From Globodera rostochiensis (taxonomy: Eukaryota; Nematoda; Chromadorea; Rhabditida; Heteroderidae): a stretch of DNA of 64,000 nt. The stretch is from NCBI GenBank assembly GCA_018350325.1, contig JAEVLN010000019.1, forward strand, positions 1 through 64,000, in the 5' to 3' direction. Under the pieces are notes generated by a model. That model saw nothing but the letters and a program-made list of their open reading frames with translations, had not been told where the DNA came from and made no database searches. Below, one piece after another: positions 1 to 9,389 of this stretch; position 1 is the first letter of the stretch; the number at the start of each line of letters is the position of its first letter. The position numbers were made by a program, and so were the translations under genes.

Positions 1-255
1 TTGATCATTTGAAGAAGCGAATTAAATAAATTGAAATGCAAAGAAATTTATTTTGAAAAAGAAAATATTTGTTTCCCTCACACAGCAAAAATAATGAAAG
101 TTGTTCAAAGCTTTCCAAACAAATGCCCAAATAAAGCAAAAAAGATTATTATAGTTTTACTAATTAGGCTCAAAAAACGGACTCCAAAAAAGTGAAATGT
201 GACGAATTTAAGGCAGCCCCAACCACTGATTCAAAGATTGGTCCCCCTCCCCCCT
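1..255. repeat. Direct repeat of 3487-3740 (edge of a 3486-bp tandem unit)
   Basis: This segment repeats the DNA at 3487 onward with only a couple of mismatches (for example at about 192 and 226), then diverges inside a poly-C run. The matching segment at 3487 is the 3' flank of the small reading frame that follows the plus-strand APIP copy. The offset of 3486 bp suggests a tandem duplication whose second unit breaks off at the C-run. Both edges end in C-tracts of different length, so slippage or assembly error at the homopolymer is possible. Confidence 0.8.
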
Positions 256-258
256 TAA

Positions 259-670
259 ATTGTCGCGCAGCAAGAAAAATGGCGCTGTCGGCGATTTATC
301 AGAATTTGACGGGCATTTCAAAATGTCGCCATTCATTTTCATGACGAACAAATCTTTTCTTGAAATTAAAGGCATATTTTTAAACAATTCAAATAGAAAA
401 ATGTGAAACTCTGAAAAAATCTCTTTCTCCAACGAATTCGAGGAGTTCAAAATCAAATGTTCGCCCGTCCGTTCGTCCTTCACCCGGACGGCCATGCCGC
501 TGCCATTGTCGCACATCCACCCGAGCGAGAAAAAGTGCCGAACCAACTCGGCCATTCTGGCCTCCGCTATTGGCGCATCCTAAACACACAATTAATTTAA
601 ACAATTTGATAATAATTTTTAATAATTTAATTTTAAATCAAAAATAACCTACCTCTGGCAACATTTCCAT
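259..670 (-). pseudogene. Truncated third copy of APIP/MtnB (5' exons only)
   Basis: Minus-strand exons at 653-670 (start codon, reads MEMLPE), 410-579 and 259-358 keep phase and match the first half of the two full APIP copies nearby. Shared stretches include the helix before the substrate loop ([15 protein letters not shown]) and [12 protein letters not shown]. Homology stops abruptly at about 259 in a poly-C/G run, so everything after that point is missing: the HTH zinc motif, the oligomer core and the C-terminus. It has a different, shorter N-terminus than the other copies and is more diverged in protein sequence, so it is an older paralogue rather than a fresh copy. The missing part would lie beyond the duplication breakpoint. 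It could be a real pseudogene or a gene cut by misassembly. Confidence 0.7.
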
Positions 671-1805
671 AGTGAAAGGTCAGCCATCTAAACACTTTGT
701 GCCGGAGGTTAAAAGTGCATAATTATTGTTGGAATGAGTTGACTTCTCATGCAACCGTAAACAAATTCAAATTTAAATTGGATTATTGTATAAAATCATA
801 AATAATGAAATTCACTTTGTATAAAGACTTGTTATTTTGTGCGTTTTTTTATCAGAATAAACGGCCAAATAATCATAACATATATTAGAGGCCGGCCATC
901 GGAATCGAGATCCCGGGCTAAATCCCGGTCCCAATCAATCCTAAACAATTCAAAAAAGGCTCAGGAATGATCGGAATTCTGGTTAAAAAACGGAAAGATT
1001 TTTTAACGAAAAACGGAAAAAGGGCCAAAAAACAACGGAAAACGGAATTCCGACCATCCCTGGTGGTTGGGATCCCGACAAATCCAAACAATTCAAAAAA
1101 GTCTCGGGGGGATACCAAAGTCGAGATCCCGGTCTTGCATTTGATCATCCGGTTTACGGTTCAGAATTTTTTCGAAAAAAATTAATGGCATGCCCACTGC
1201 AGTTCAAAGATGTGCATGAATTTATATGCTCTAAAACCCCCAAAATATGCTGCTTTATTCTTTTTTAATTTCTTCAACTTGTGCCGGGGGCTATTGTTAA
1301 AAAAGTTAACAAAAACCAATTAGTATTTGTTTAATTGTTTTGCCTGTCACCGAATACAGGCGCCGTAGGGAATTTTATTTGAATTTTTTCTTTTTGGTTG
1401 ACCCGCGCATTCTAAGCCTTCAATTGCTTCTTTATAATCAGAATATTCTTCAAAATGCCAATCGTGCTTAAGTCTTATCGAAAACCCAAAATGTGAAAAG
1501 GCGAAATGTTTGACTTGAATTAACACTTCATTCATTCAGATTTAATGATCAAAATTATTGTCGGATTTACTCGTAAAATCCGAAAAATCGTACAATTTAA
1601 CCACAATTTTGGCCCAATTTCCCTCGTTTGCACAAATGTGCACATTTTTGATAAGAGAACAAATTGTTCGAAAGTCAGCCCATTTTTTGCTCATTTCTTG
1701 CACATTTTCGCGCTTATCTCCCGCCGTGCCAGCCGGTTGCCGTTGGATATTTAAGAAGCAAGGTTTGGTTAATTGGGGCGGCAAAACAAAGGCATATTCC
1801 ATTTA
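671..1805. other. Shared upstream region between two divergent APIP copies
   Basis: This is a non-coding stretch between the start of the truncated minus-strand copy and the plus-strand copy. From about 695 it is homologous, in reverse, to 11100-12205. About 880-1195 is rich in fragments such as GGCCGGCC and 'cccgggctaaatcccgg', which look like a decayed repeat; the same element is in the right arm at about 11740-12050. About 1553-1735 has no counterpart in the right arm, where unrelated sequence occupies about 11165-11390, so the two arms have been locally replaced. No protein-coding exon is convincing here. Confidence 0.5.
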
Positions 1806-3440
1806 ATGGGTTCATTTGAAAATTGGCAAACTTTCAAAATAACAAAATTCAGAAAAAACGAATTGAAGGACGAACTTCGCAAACTCAAAGCGGAGGAGGA
1901 GGCCAAGAAAAAGCTGGAAGCGAAGAAGAAACAGTCGATGGCGTTGGAGCACGTCTTCAACAACAACAACAACAACAACAAAAACGACGACGACGACGAT
2001 GCCGAAGGGTGGTCGGTGAGTGTACAAAGAACATTTAAAAATGCCAACAAAAATTTAGGACAACATTCCGATCACCAAGGCACGAATGGCTGAGATGATC
2101 CGCCACTTCTACGCGTTGGGTTGGATGCGCGACAACGGCGCCGGCATGGCGGTCCGATTCAAGTGTCGGAAGACGGGCGAAAGTCTGATTCTGAACTCCT
2201 CCAACTCGTTGGCCAAAGAGATATTCTCCGAGTAAAAATGACTAAATTAGAGTAAAAAAACCATTTCATAATGAATTGTTTTTTGACAGAAATGAACACT
2301 TTGTGATGAAGGCGGGAGGCACCGTTCTGAAGCGTCCGGCAGACCCGGACCGAACTCCGACGGCACCGTTTTATTTACTTCGGGACAACCCAGGCACACA
2401 AATAGAAACAATTTATGGCAATTATTCAAAATGCATAAAATTAATTTGTTCAGATTTGGTTTGCATCATTCACACGCACACAAAATGGGCCAATCTGATC
2501 ACACAGCTTATCCCGGGGGATAAGTTTATGATTTCTGGTCAAGAAATGATCCAGGTGATCAGAAACCATTTATATATTTATTAAATAAACATTCAAAATG
2601 GAAGTTTAAGGGATGCGAAAACCGCCAGACAAAGCGCCGAATGGAGAACGTTGACACTGTGGTCGTGCCGATCATTGAGACGGAAATTAACGAACACGTC
2701 CTTTGCGTAAGTGATCAATTAGTGGAAATTTTAATTGTTTTTTATTTAACCATTTAGCCTCAGCTGATAAAAGTGTTGCGCAAATACCCCGAGGCCAGCG
2801 GCGTTCTCGTCCGGAAGCACGGCTTTTTCGCGTTTGGCAGCAACACGTGGCAGCGAACCAAAATGATGTGATCACTCACTCACTGATCAGACTTTTGAAT
2901 TCAATTTTTGACATTATGCCTCTAGGCTGGAATGCTACGAGTATTTGTTCGAGTTGGGCTGTGAGATGATTCGCTTCGGAATTCCGTTGGTGAAAAGTGA
3001 CGAAGACCACCACCTCCAGCAGCAGAAGTCCGTCAGCAAAATTGATATTCCGGCAGTGATTTTGGGATGAATGGCATCGTTAATATAATGCTTAATTAAA
3101 TAAACCCATTCCCCCAATTATAAAATTTGTTAAAAACAATCAATTTATTTCGAGAAAAAATCTCGAGACCGACGGATGCCCAAATAGTGGCCACTTGGAA
3201 AAACAAAAAACAGAAAGTCTTGCCTCGACAACAAATTGCGAAACACAACACTAATCCAATGTTGTGCTATTTTCATTTGTTTAATGTTCTTCGGCAAAAT
3301 AATTTAGTGTTAATCAGAATTCAATCAAATTAATTAAAAGAACAAATAAACAACATAAACTAAAATGATTAGAAAACAAATTTCGTCAGTTTTGGTGAAT
3401 TTACGCAAGTTCGGTAATGGACGGCAATTTTACAAGACGC
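695..3440. repeat. Left arm of large inverted repeat
   Basis: This arm is homologous in reverse complement to about 9390-12205 and contains a full APIP gene. Exon lengths of the last six exons are identical between arms (173, 104, 101, 96, 110, 145 nt) and most bases agree. Differences are an 80-bp deletion at the first exon, one substituted block upstream, and scattered SNPs. Outer boundary: left 'cactttgtgccgg' at about 697 versus right 'ccggcacaaag' at about 12192. Inner boundary: similarity fades after about 3440 and about 9390. Confidence 0.85.
1806..3070 (+). CDS. APIP: Methylthioribulose-1-phosphate dehydratase (APIP/MtnB), left copy, altered 5' end
   Basis: This is a class II aldolase-fold enzyme of the methionine salvage pathway; it dehydrates 5-methylthioribulose-1-phosphate in the cytosol. 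Exons: 1806-2015, 2059-2231, 2290-2393, 2454-2554, 2611-2706, 2758-2867, 2926-3070, all in phase. Family marks seen: IRHFYALGW, the [10 protein letters not shown] region, zinc-binding [37 protein letters not shown] and the final ECYEYLF. The intron 2394-2453 is GC-AG. Compared with the right copy, 80 bp are missing between 'cagaaaaaac' and 'gaattg' (near 1860). This removes the start codon used there; translation would have to begin at the upstream ATG at 1806 (MGSFENW). An acidic Asn/Asp run ([14 protein letters not shown]) sits in exon 1. Whether this copy is expressed cannot be told from sequence. Confidence 0.85.
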
Positions 3441-3490
3441 GTGGTGAGGCCGAAGAGGTCAAATTGAAACGGGCACAAGACGCCGCTTGA
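3365..3490 (+). CDS. Small basic reading frame downstream of APIP (41 aa)
   Basis: ATG at 3365 to TGA at 3488 gives 41 residues beginning MIRKQISSVLVN and ending in a charged stretch (EAEEVKLKRAQDAA). The amphipathic basic start could be a mitochondrial leader, but I do not recognise the family. The next frame after the stop continues as LDHLKKRIK, so a one-base frameshift or a missed intron is possible. In the right arm the counterpart (about 9450 downward, minus strand) begins with similar DNA but diverges, so the boundary of the inverted repeat falls inside this frame. It may be a first exon or a relic. Confidence 0.3.
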   Translation: MIRKQISSVLVNLRKFGNGRQFYKTRGEAEEVKLKRAQDAA

Positions 3491-4143
3491 TCATTTGAAG
3501 AAGCGAATTAAATAAATTGAAATGCAAAGAAATTTATTTTGAAAAAGAAAATATTTGTTTCCCTCACACAGCAAAAATAATGAAAGTTGTTCAAAGCTTT
3601 CCAAACAAATGCCCAAATAAAGCAAAAAAGATTATTATAGTTTTACTAATTAGGCTCAAAAAACGGACTCCAAAAAAGGGAAATGTGACGAATTTAAGGC
3701 AGCCCCAACCACCGATTCAAAGATTGGTCCCCCCCCCCTTTTTTGCGTGTGTTCTTTCACCTCTCCGATTGTCCGTTTTCGTTTTCATTCAATTCATTTA
3801 AAACCAGCTGATTTTTAATTTAATTTTGTTGATGGGTGAAGAAAAATGCTTTTAAAATTTGGACAAAAAAGGGCCAAATTGACCAGAAATAACTTTTTTG
3901 GTGTCCAAAGGAATGCGCGCACAAAGAAAATTTAATTATGTTTTTGTGAAACGGCTCACACCAAATTTTTATAGGTGAAATGGTGGCAAATGGTAACGAA
4001 ATACATTTTTTTGCAAGACGACAAAAGTTGTTAACCAAAATTTGACAGTATTTAAAGGGAAGCGGCGCCTCTTATTGTGTCACAATTCAAAAAATATTTT
4101 AAATTTTTACTCATTCATCCGTCGTCATATCCCTCCAACAAAA
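3491..4143. other. Intergenic, no gene seen
   Basis: AT-rich spacer. It includes the second copy of the direct repeat (3487-3740), a C10 run near 3730, and a possible promoter just before the next gene ('gtatttaaaggg' near 4049). No coding exon is supported. Confidence 0.4.
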
Positions 4144-4338
4144 ATGGCCCTTCACTTTTTCTCCATTCTTTTCTTCATTATTTCCATTTTGCTGCTGGCA
4201 TTGATCCATCTCGTGCCTCTGATCACCGTGGACGCCCAATTCTCTGATCAGTTCACCTCCGGCTCAATCATGGAGCCGTGGGGCGGCAACCTTGGCAACG
4301 GAGGACTCTTCGGATGGCCTTACTTTGGCCGCCGTTAA
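4144..4338 (+). CDS. Small secreted peptide precursor, possible amidated neuropeptide
   Basis: A single-exon frame of 64 residues. Residues 1-30 form a long hydrophobic signal peptide (FFSILFFIISILLLALIH), with likely cleavage after VDA before QFSDQF. The remaining ~33 residues are Gly-rich and end in GLFGWPYFGRR. A terminal Gly followed by two Arg is the classical substrate for dibasic cleavage and C-terminal amidation, which would give a ...GWPYF-amide. Nematode neuropeptide-like (NLP) precursors are small, Gly-rich and secreted in this way, but there is only one candidate peptide here. 'attaccataacc' and poly-A signals follow. Alternative: a short antimicrobial or cuticle-associated peptide. 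Start chosen at 4144 because the signal peptide begins there. Confidence 0.55.
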   Translation: MALHFFSILFFIISILLLALIHLVPLITVDAQFSDQFTSGSIMEPWGGNLGNGGLFGWPYFGRR

Positions 4339-4595
4339 TGCTGAGGAGAAAACGACTACAAATACCATAATCAAATTTACTGTACCCATTACCATAACCA
4401 ATCTATCAGCAAAAATCACAAAGAAATGTTTTCCATAATTATTTCAAAAGTGTTAGTTCACTAAAATTCCGATTTTCAAATTGCTGCTCTTTGATCATCT
4501 CCAACTTCCCAACGGGCCGGTAGAAGCCAAAAATTAAACGCAAAACATTTTTATAAACGCATAAATCAAATCGCATAATGCCAATCAAATACTAA

Positions 4596-7491
4596 TCATT
4601 CCTTTTTTGGCCTTCTTTCTCCTCCCATTTTCTTCACTAATTGTGCCAATGTTCTCAGAATTCGTTTGCACACAAAAAACGTAACGGCAAATGTAAATGC
4701 CAACAGAACAATGCCAATGATTGCCAAGTCGATGTTGTACAGGGCAATTGCACTCATATTTTGCGATTCGCTTAGCAATTCGGGCAGTTTTCCGTCATTT
4801 TGTTCAAGGAATCGGATATTTTTGAGAAGGCGTTCCTCGGCAGAGAATGGCTTCAATTTATAAAATTTAAAGTCGGTTTAACTCCGACCTTCGCTACAGT
4901 GCCGTCCCCAGCAATTTGTCTTTGTGCCCTGGCATTTTTAGGCCTCAACCCCGACCCGGACGTGCCGTTCCCGAAGAACCAACCCCAGGGTCGTGGCCAC
5001 AATCATGAACCCTTACTTTTGTTTTGATCAAATTTTGAATTCGTTTTGCTGCCACGGCGTACCTAAAGGAATATAAACACAAAACAAACAACATTTTACT
5101 TATTTATTATAAGAATTACTTTGAATTTTTTAGCATTTCGCCAATGGTCGATTCAAATTGCGCATTTCCCCTCAACAATTTCACTTTGTCAAAAGTCCGT
5201 GCCCATCCGTTGCGTTCTGCCGCACGCGAATTGCGGTATTGGTCGGCAAAAAAGCCGGTCGAAAGCACCGGAACGCCGCATCGGGCGGCCTCCATTAAAC
5301 TGTTATAGCCGCCGTGGGTGATGAACAGCTTCAGCCGGGGATGTGCTGCCGGAGGATACTTTTGCATTTACATATCATTTTTAGGCATTTACCGAGTATG
5401 GCATTTTGTGGTGCCCAATGGGTTAAAAAAATGTTTCCAAATTTCGCTGCAATTTCAACCGAATGCTAAAAATGAATTTTTGGCCAATAAAAGGGAATAA
5501 TTATTATGTACTTACATTGTCCCCCTTTTCAGTCTTCATTATGAAGTGATATTGGGCAAATTTGCCAAAAGTTTCGAGAAAATTCCGACGAAATTCCGTC
5601 GGAAGGTCCGAAGAGCGAATAATTGTGCCCAACGACACAAAAATAATGCCGTCCTTCCCTTTGCTCATTTCACTTTGGAAAGGTTCCTATTTTAAACGCA
5701 AAATATTTGTTGAAATTGTGGGGGGTTTTTATGACTTCTAATTTGGCATTCTGATCACTTTTGCCCATGCCAAGCCCGCCGATGTTGATCATATTGGGAA
5801 AGAGAGGTCGCGGGAAATCGAGCAGTTCGTCCACGTTGACAAAAACGAACGGCGAACTTTTGACAATGTCGCGAAGGTCCGGGAAATCACTTCTGTGTAA
5901 CAATTAATGCATAAATGATAAAATATATTTTAATTTGACCCGTAATGCTTTCTAAAAATCTCCGTCAGGGGATCGATTCCGTGCCAAAGAAAGACATTGC
6001 CGGCAATTGTACGTAAAATGTTGTCAAATCGTTCAGAAATGGACATTTTGTCGGAATAGTCCGAGTCGAGCAATGACGGGACGTAGGAGGACGGAAATGG
6101 AAGTCCGAACAGCGAGGCAACATGTTCTTGCATGGGACAACTGCGGACGGACAATTTGCATAAATTTTTGTATTTTAATACAAAAAAGTTTTGGTCGACC
6201 TGCTGACAAGAACGTGGATGGGAATGTTCAGCAAATGGCCAAGTCCGGCACCGCAAAAGTTCAGCTGTTCCTCAATGACCATGTCGAACTTCTGCTCTCG
6301 CAGACTTTTGATCAAACCGGGTTGAGAAGTGACAAATTCTGAAGCATTTTAGACAAATAATATTTTTTTAATTAATATTATTACTTTCGCAAGCTTTGTT
6401 CGAACTAATTTGAAGATTTTTGTAAACATTGTATCGTTTGTGCGCGTTTGGCTTATCAAATGCCTGAATTGTCATTATTTTCTGGAAGTCATTTCCGCCA
6501 AAATCGGCATGGAAAAAAGGGCCGAACACGCGAAGAACATTGGCATTCTTTGAAAAGTTGTTGACCAGCGGGACGATTATTTCAACTTCAAGCAGAGTCT
6601 GAAACAACGGAATTATTTTTTATTTAATTATTTGTTGTCATCAAACATAAACATCCTCCTAAAAGGATTTTTCTGAAAAAAATGCTTGGTAAAAAACCGG
6701 GACCATTATAAGGGGATTTTAAAGGAATTTTGAAAAACCGGGACTAAAATTTCAGTACCAAAATGGAAAAATTAACCATTTCAGTACTGGTCCCGGTCCC
6801 GTTCAACCCCAGTTTGGGGGCTTGCCAGGGATTTCTTCCGTGTCAAAGAAAACGGAACACGGCATGTGGAAGACATCCCCCCTGGGGTTTATGGAAGACA
6901 TCCCCCTCCCCCGGGGTTTATGGGAGACATCCCCCCTGGGGTTTATGGAAGACATTCCTCCCCCCGGGGTTTATGGGAGACATCCCCCCTGGGGTTTATG
7001 GAAGACCTCCCCCCGGGGTTTATAAAAAACATCCCCCCTGGGGTTTATGGAAGACATTCCTCCCCCCGGGGTTTATGGGAGACATCCCCCCTGGGGTTTA
7101 TGGAAGACCTCCCCCCGGGGTTTATAAAAAACATCCCCCCTGGGGTTTATGGAAGACATTCCTCCCCCCGGGGTTTATGGGAGACATCCCCCCTGGGGTT
7201 TATGGAAGACCTCCCCCCGGGGTTTATAAAAAACATCCCCCCTGGGGTTTATGGAAGACATTCCTCCCCCCGGGGTTTATGGAAAACATCCCCCTTGGGG
7301 CATATGGAAGACATCCTCCCCCAGGGGCTTACCACATCGTGCCCATCCGTGGCCAGCACATCGGCAACCCGGGCACATGAAATCAGATGGGAATTGCTCA
7401 CTGACGGACTGTAGATGAGTATTTTGTAGGCAAATGCCGTTGGAATTTGGAGGAGAAAAGAAAATAAAAACAGTAAAAATACGACCATCAA
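4596..7491 (-). CDS. UDP-glucuronosyltransferase (UGT, GT1 family)
   Basis: An ER membrane enzyme that transfers glucuronic acid or glucose from a UDP-sugar to small lipophilic substrates (detoxification). Exons (minus): 7333-7491, 6385-6598, 6200-6338, 5940-6140, 5736-5892, 5516-5686, 5393-5465, 5120-5345, 5017-5062, 4596-4850; 546 aa, all in phase. Residues 1-21 are a signal peptide. SNSHLIS holds the His expected of the catalytic dyad near residue 35. The UGT signature is in the 5th-8th exons: GIIFVSLGT, HWAPQNAILAHPRLKLF then ITHGGYNSLMEAARCGVPVL and FADQYRN. The C-terminus has the family motif PFSAEERLLKN, one TM helix (IIGIVLLAFTFAVTFFVC) and a short basic cytosolic tail ending ERRPKKE. 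The first intron (6599-7332) carries a 102-bp minisatellite. The gene sits wholly between the two APIP-containing arms. Confidence 0.93.
6860..7322. repeat. 102-bp higher-order minisatellite in UGT intron 1
   Basis: Four related subunits of 25, 28, 25 and 24 bp ('acatcccccctggggttta', 'acattcctccccccgggg' and variants) make a 102-bp unit. It is repeated about three times exactly ('tttataaaaaac' at 7019, 7121 and 7223) with partial units on both sides. Because 102 is a multiple of three, the plus strand stays open in more than one frame (Pro/Gly/Tyr-rich). I regard these frames as by-products: the array lies inside an intron of a well-supported gene on the other strand. Confidence 0.9.
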
Positions 7492-7829
7492 TAAAATAAC
7501 TTAAAATAAAGTTGAAATTATAACAAAAATGATTAATAAATTATATTTTGTTGGCGCTGTTAAACAAAAACCATTTTTTAATGTTTAACAATTTGAAAAT
7601 TGGGGGATTTTACAATCGATTTTTTAATGCGATTTTGAATTGGCCGTCTGATAGGTGAAGAGTAAGTGTCTCTTAAAATAATTGTTTGGTTAACTTTGGG
7701 GCACAGTGATTCATTTTTGTCAGCAAATTTGTTTTAGTTAAGGAAAAAAAAACTTTATTAAAAAGATTAAATTTAACATTAATAAATGTGACATGAATAA
7801 AGATGTTAAGCCATTTTTGCGTTTGTTAC
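7492..7829. other. UGT upstream region
   Basis: AT-rich spacer between the UGT start codon and the hAT-like element. No exon or RNA gene is supported. The 8-bp target duplication TTTGTTAC (7822-7829) ends it. Confidence 0.4.
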
Positions 7830-8761
7830 CAGGGCTGCACGAAATTTCGTTTCGTTTTCGTGTTTTTCGTCGTTTTCGTGGTTTTTTGGGTTTCGTTTTC
7901 GTGTTTCGTTTTCGTCCTAGAATTTTTTTTTCGTTTCGTTTTCGTTTTCGAAAATAAAAAAATAGATTTTTCGTTTCGTTTTCGAAAATGAAAAATTTTA
8001 CGAAAAAATCGAAAAAAAGTACACCCCTAAAGAATGGACTTTTGCAGATAATTTTAATTTTATGGGAGGTAATCTAGTGTTTGACACCATGATACGTGGT
8101 GGTGTATTGGTTAGTGTTGAGGTCATTCAGATTATCATTTGTCAGGTTCGATTCCCCGGACCTGCGACTCTCTTTTTGAATCTTTCGTGCAAAAATTTGT
8201 TCTTAAAAACAATTTAAATAGGTTTTAAAATTGTTTTACACCTTTAAAAATAAAAATTTCGAATTTTCCTTTATAACTTACACAAATCGTATGCTTTTTT
8301 CTTAATTTTCATTCAAAACCTAAGAAAAATTATGAATTTTTGGATCAATTTTCATAACAAAAAACCAATCAAATTTAAAAAATTTCTCGGCGGCGCCTAT
8401 CGGCACCGCCGACTCCCCCTGTATTTGCAGAGGTGCCAACTCTAGGGCATCGGGTCAAAAATATGGCCTTTTTATTGTTATTTTTCTTAAGGAATCTTCA
8501 AAAATGATTCATCAGAAAATCTTGAAAAACAATTATTTTTGCATAATAATTGATCAATGGTTTTGCCTATGATTAAATTTAATTTAAAAATTTTCGTGTT
8601 TTTCGTTTTCGTTTCGTACGAAAACGTATATTTTTTCGTTTTCGTGTTTCGTTTTCGTCCTAGAATTTTTTTTCGTTTCGTGTTTCGGTTTCGTCCCAAA
8701 AAATTTTTTTCGTTTCGTTTTCGTTTTCGAAAATGAAAAATCCTGTTTTCGTGCAGCCCTG
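7830..8761. mobile_element. hAT-like non-autonomous element A (TCGTTTTCG arrays)
   Basis: Terminal inverted repeats CAGGGCTGCACGAAA (left) and TTTCGTGCAGCCCTG (right) are flanked by an exact 8-bp duplication TTTGTTAC at 7822-7829 and 8762-8769, the mark of hAT transposition. Inside both ends are dense arrays of TTTCGTTTTCGT-type motifs, which echo the TIR. The interior holds a tRNA-like sequence (about 8091-8170) and the GC palindrome CGGCGGCGCCTATCGGCACC (about 8388-8413) shared with elements B and C. There is no transposase. Length 932 bp. Confidence 0.88.
8091..8170 (+). ncRNA. tRNA-like (SINE-type) sequence inside element A
   Basis: 'ggtgtattggttagtgttga' resembles a Pol III A box region, and 'ggttcgattcc' (8144-8154) is a near-perfect B box at tRNA-like spacing. 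The acceptor and anticodon arms do not fold convincingly by eye, so it is a tRNA-derived relic or SINE head rather than a working tRNA. Confidence 0.5.
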
Positions 8762-8769
8762 TTTGTTAC

Positions 8770-9389
8770 ATTAAGGGACAAAAAGAGAAAAAGAATATTC
8801 ATTAGTCGGATTTAATAAATAGAGCCACTAATTATATGGAAATCCATTTTATTTTGCGCACTCGGAACAGCGTATAAATACCATAAATGATGTTTTTAGC
8901 TTTGTTTGGACCTTCTAGAGCCCATTTGATAAATATTTTCATTATTTTTCTTCGCGATTTTTTCAAAAATTCCTTAACAAAAATGCATTAAAAACGAAAA
9001 ATACACCCCTAAGGATCGACTTTTTCAAAATTTCAAAAAATGCACTCCTAAAAATTCACTTCTTTGCGACAAAAAATTCTGCCACCAAAAAAATGAAAAT
9101 TTTTAAAATTCTGCTTATTTTCAAATATTTTCTCTGAAATGCCGTTAATTTGCATATAAACATGTTTATTGCTCTTATTACTTCTATTAGGAAATTTTGC
9201 CAATTTTTTGCTATATTTGAATCCATATTTTATGGCCATATTTCGAGATTTTTAATTCATATAAATCGCGGCCCTATTAATAAAACAACAATTTTTGGGA
9301 CGAAAAAACCCCGAACCCGATTTGGCAGGCAGAAGATTGGAATGGGGACGGCCACGACCCCAAATTGCCTGTCCACAAAACCGGGAATT
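8770..9389. other. Spacer inside the inverted repeat
   Basis: AT-rich DNA with short stretches such as 'tacacccctaaggatcgac' (about 9003) that recur in diverged form inside element A (about 8020) and near 24765, suggesting old fragments of the same repeat family. A minus-strand frame at about 9280-9440 is open but unrecognised. No gene is called. Confidence 0.35.

Noticed and set aside
7000..7330. CRISPR-like regular repeat spacing
   Set aside because: Units abut directly with no unique spacers and the host is a eukaryote; it is a minisatellite. The same applies to the arrays at 46800 and 54110.
6763..7414. Pro/Gly/Tyr-rich frames of about 180-205 residues on the plus strand
   Set aside because: They lie in the minisatellite inside UGT intron 1, open in overlapping frames because the period is 102 bp.
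7830..8761. Autonomous DNA transposon
   Set aside because: No transposase frame, only 932 bp; likewise for elements B and C.
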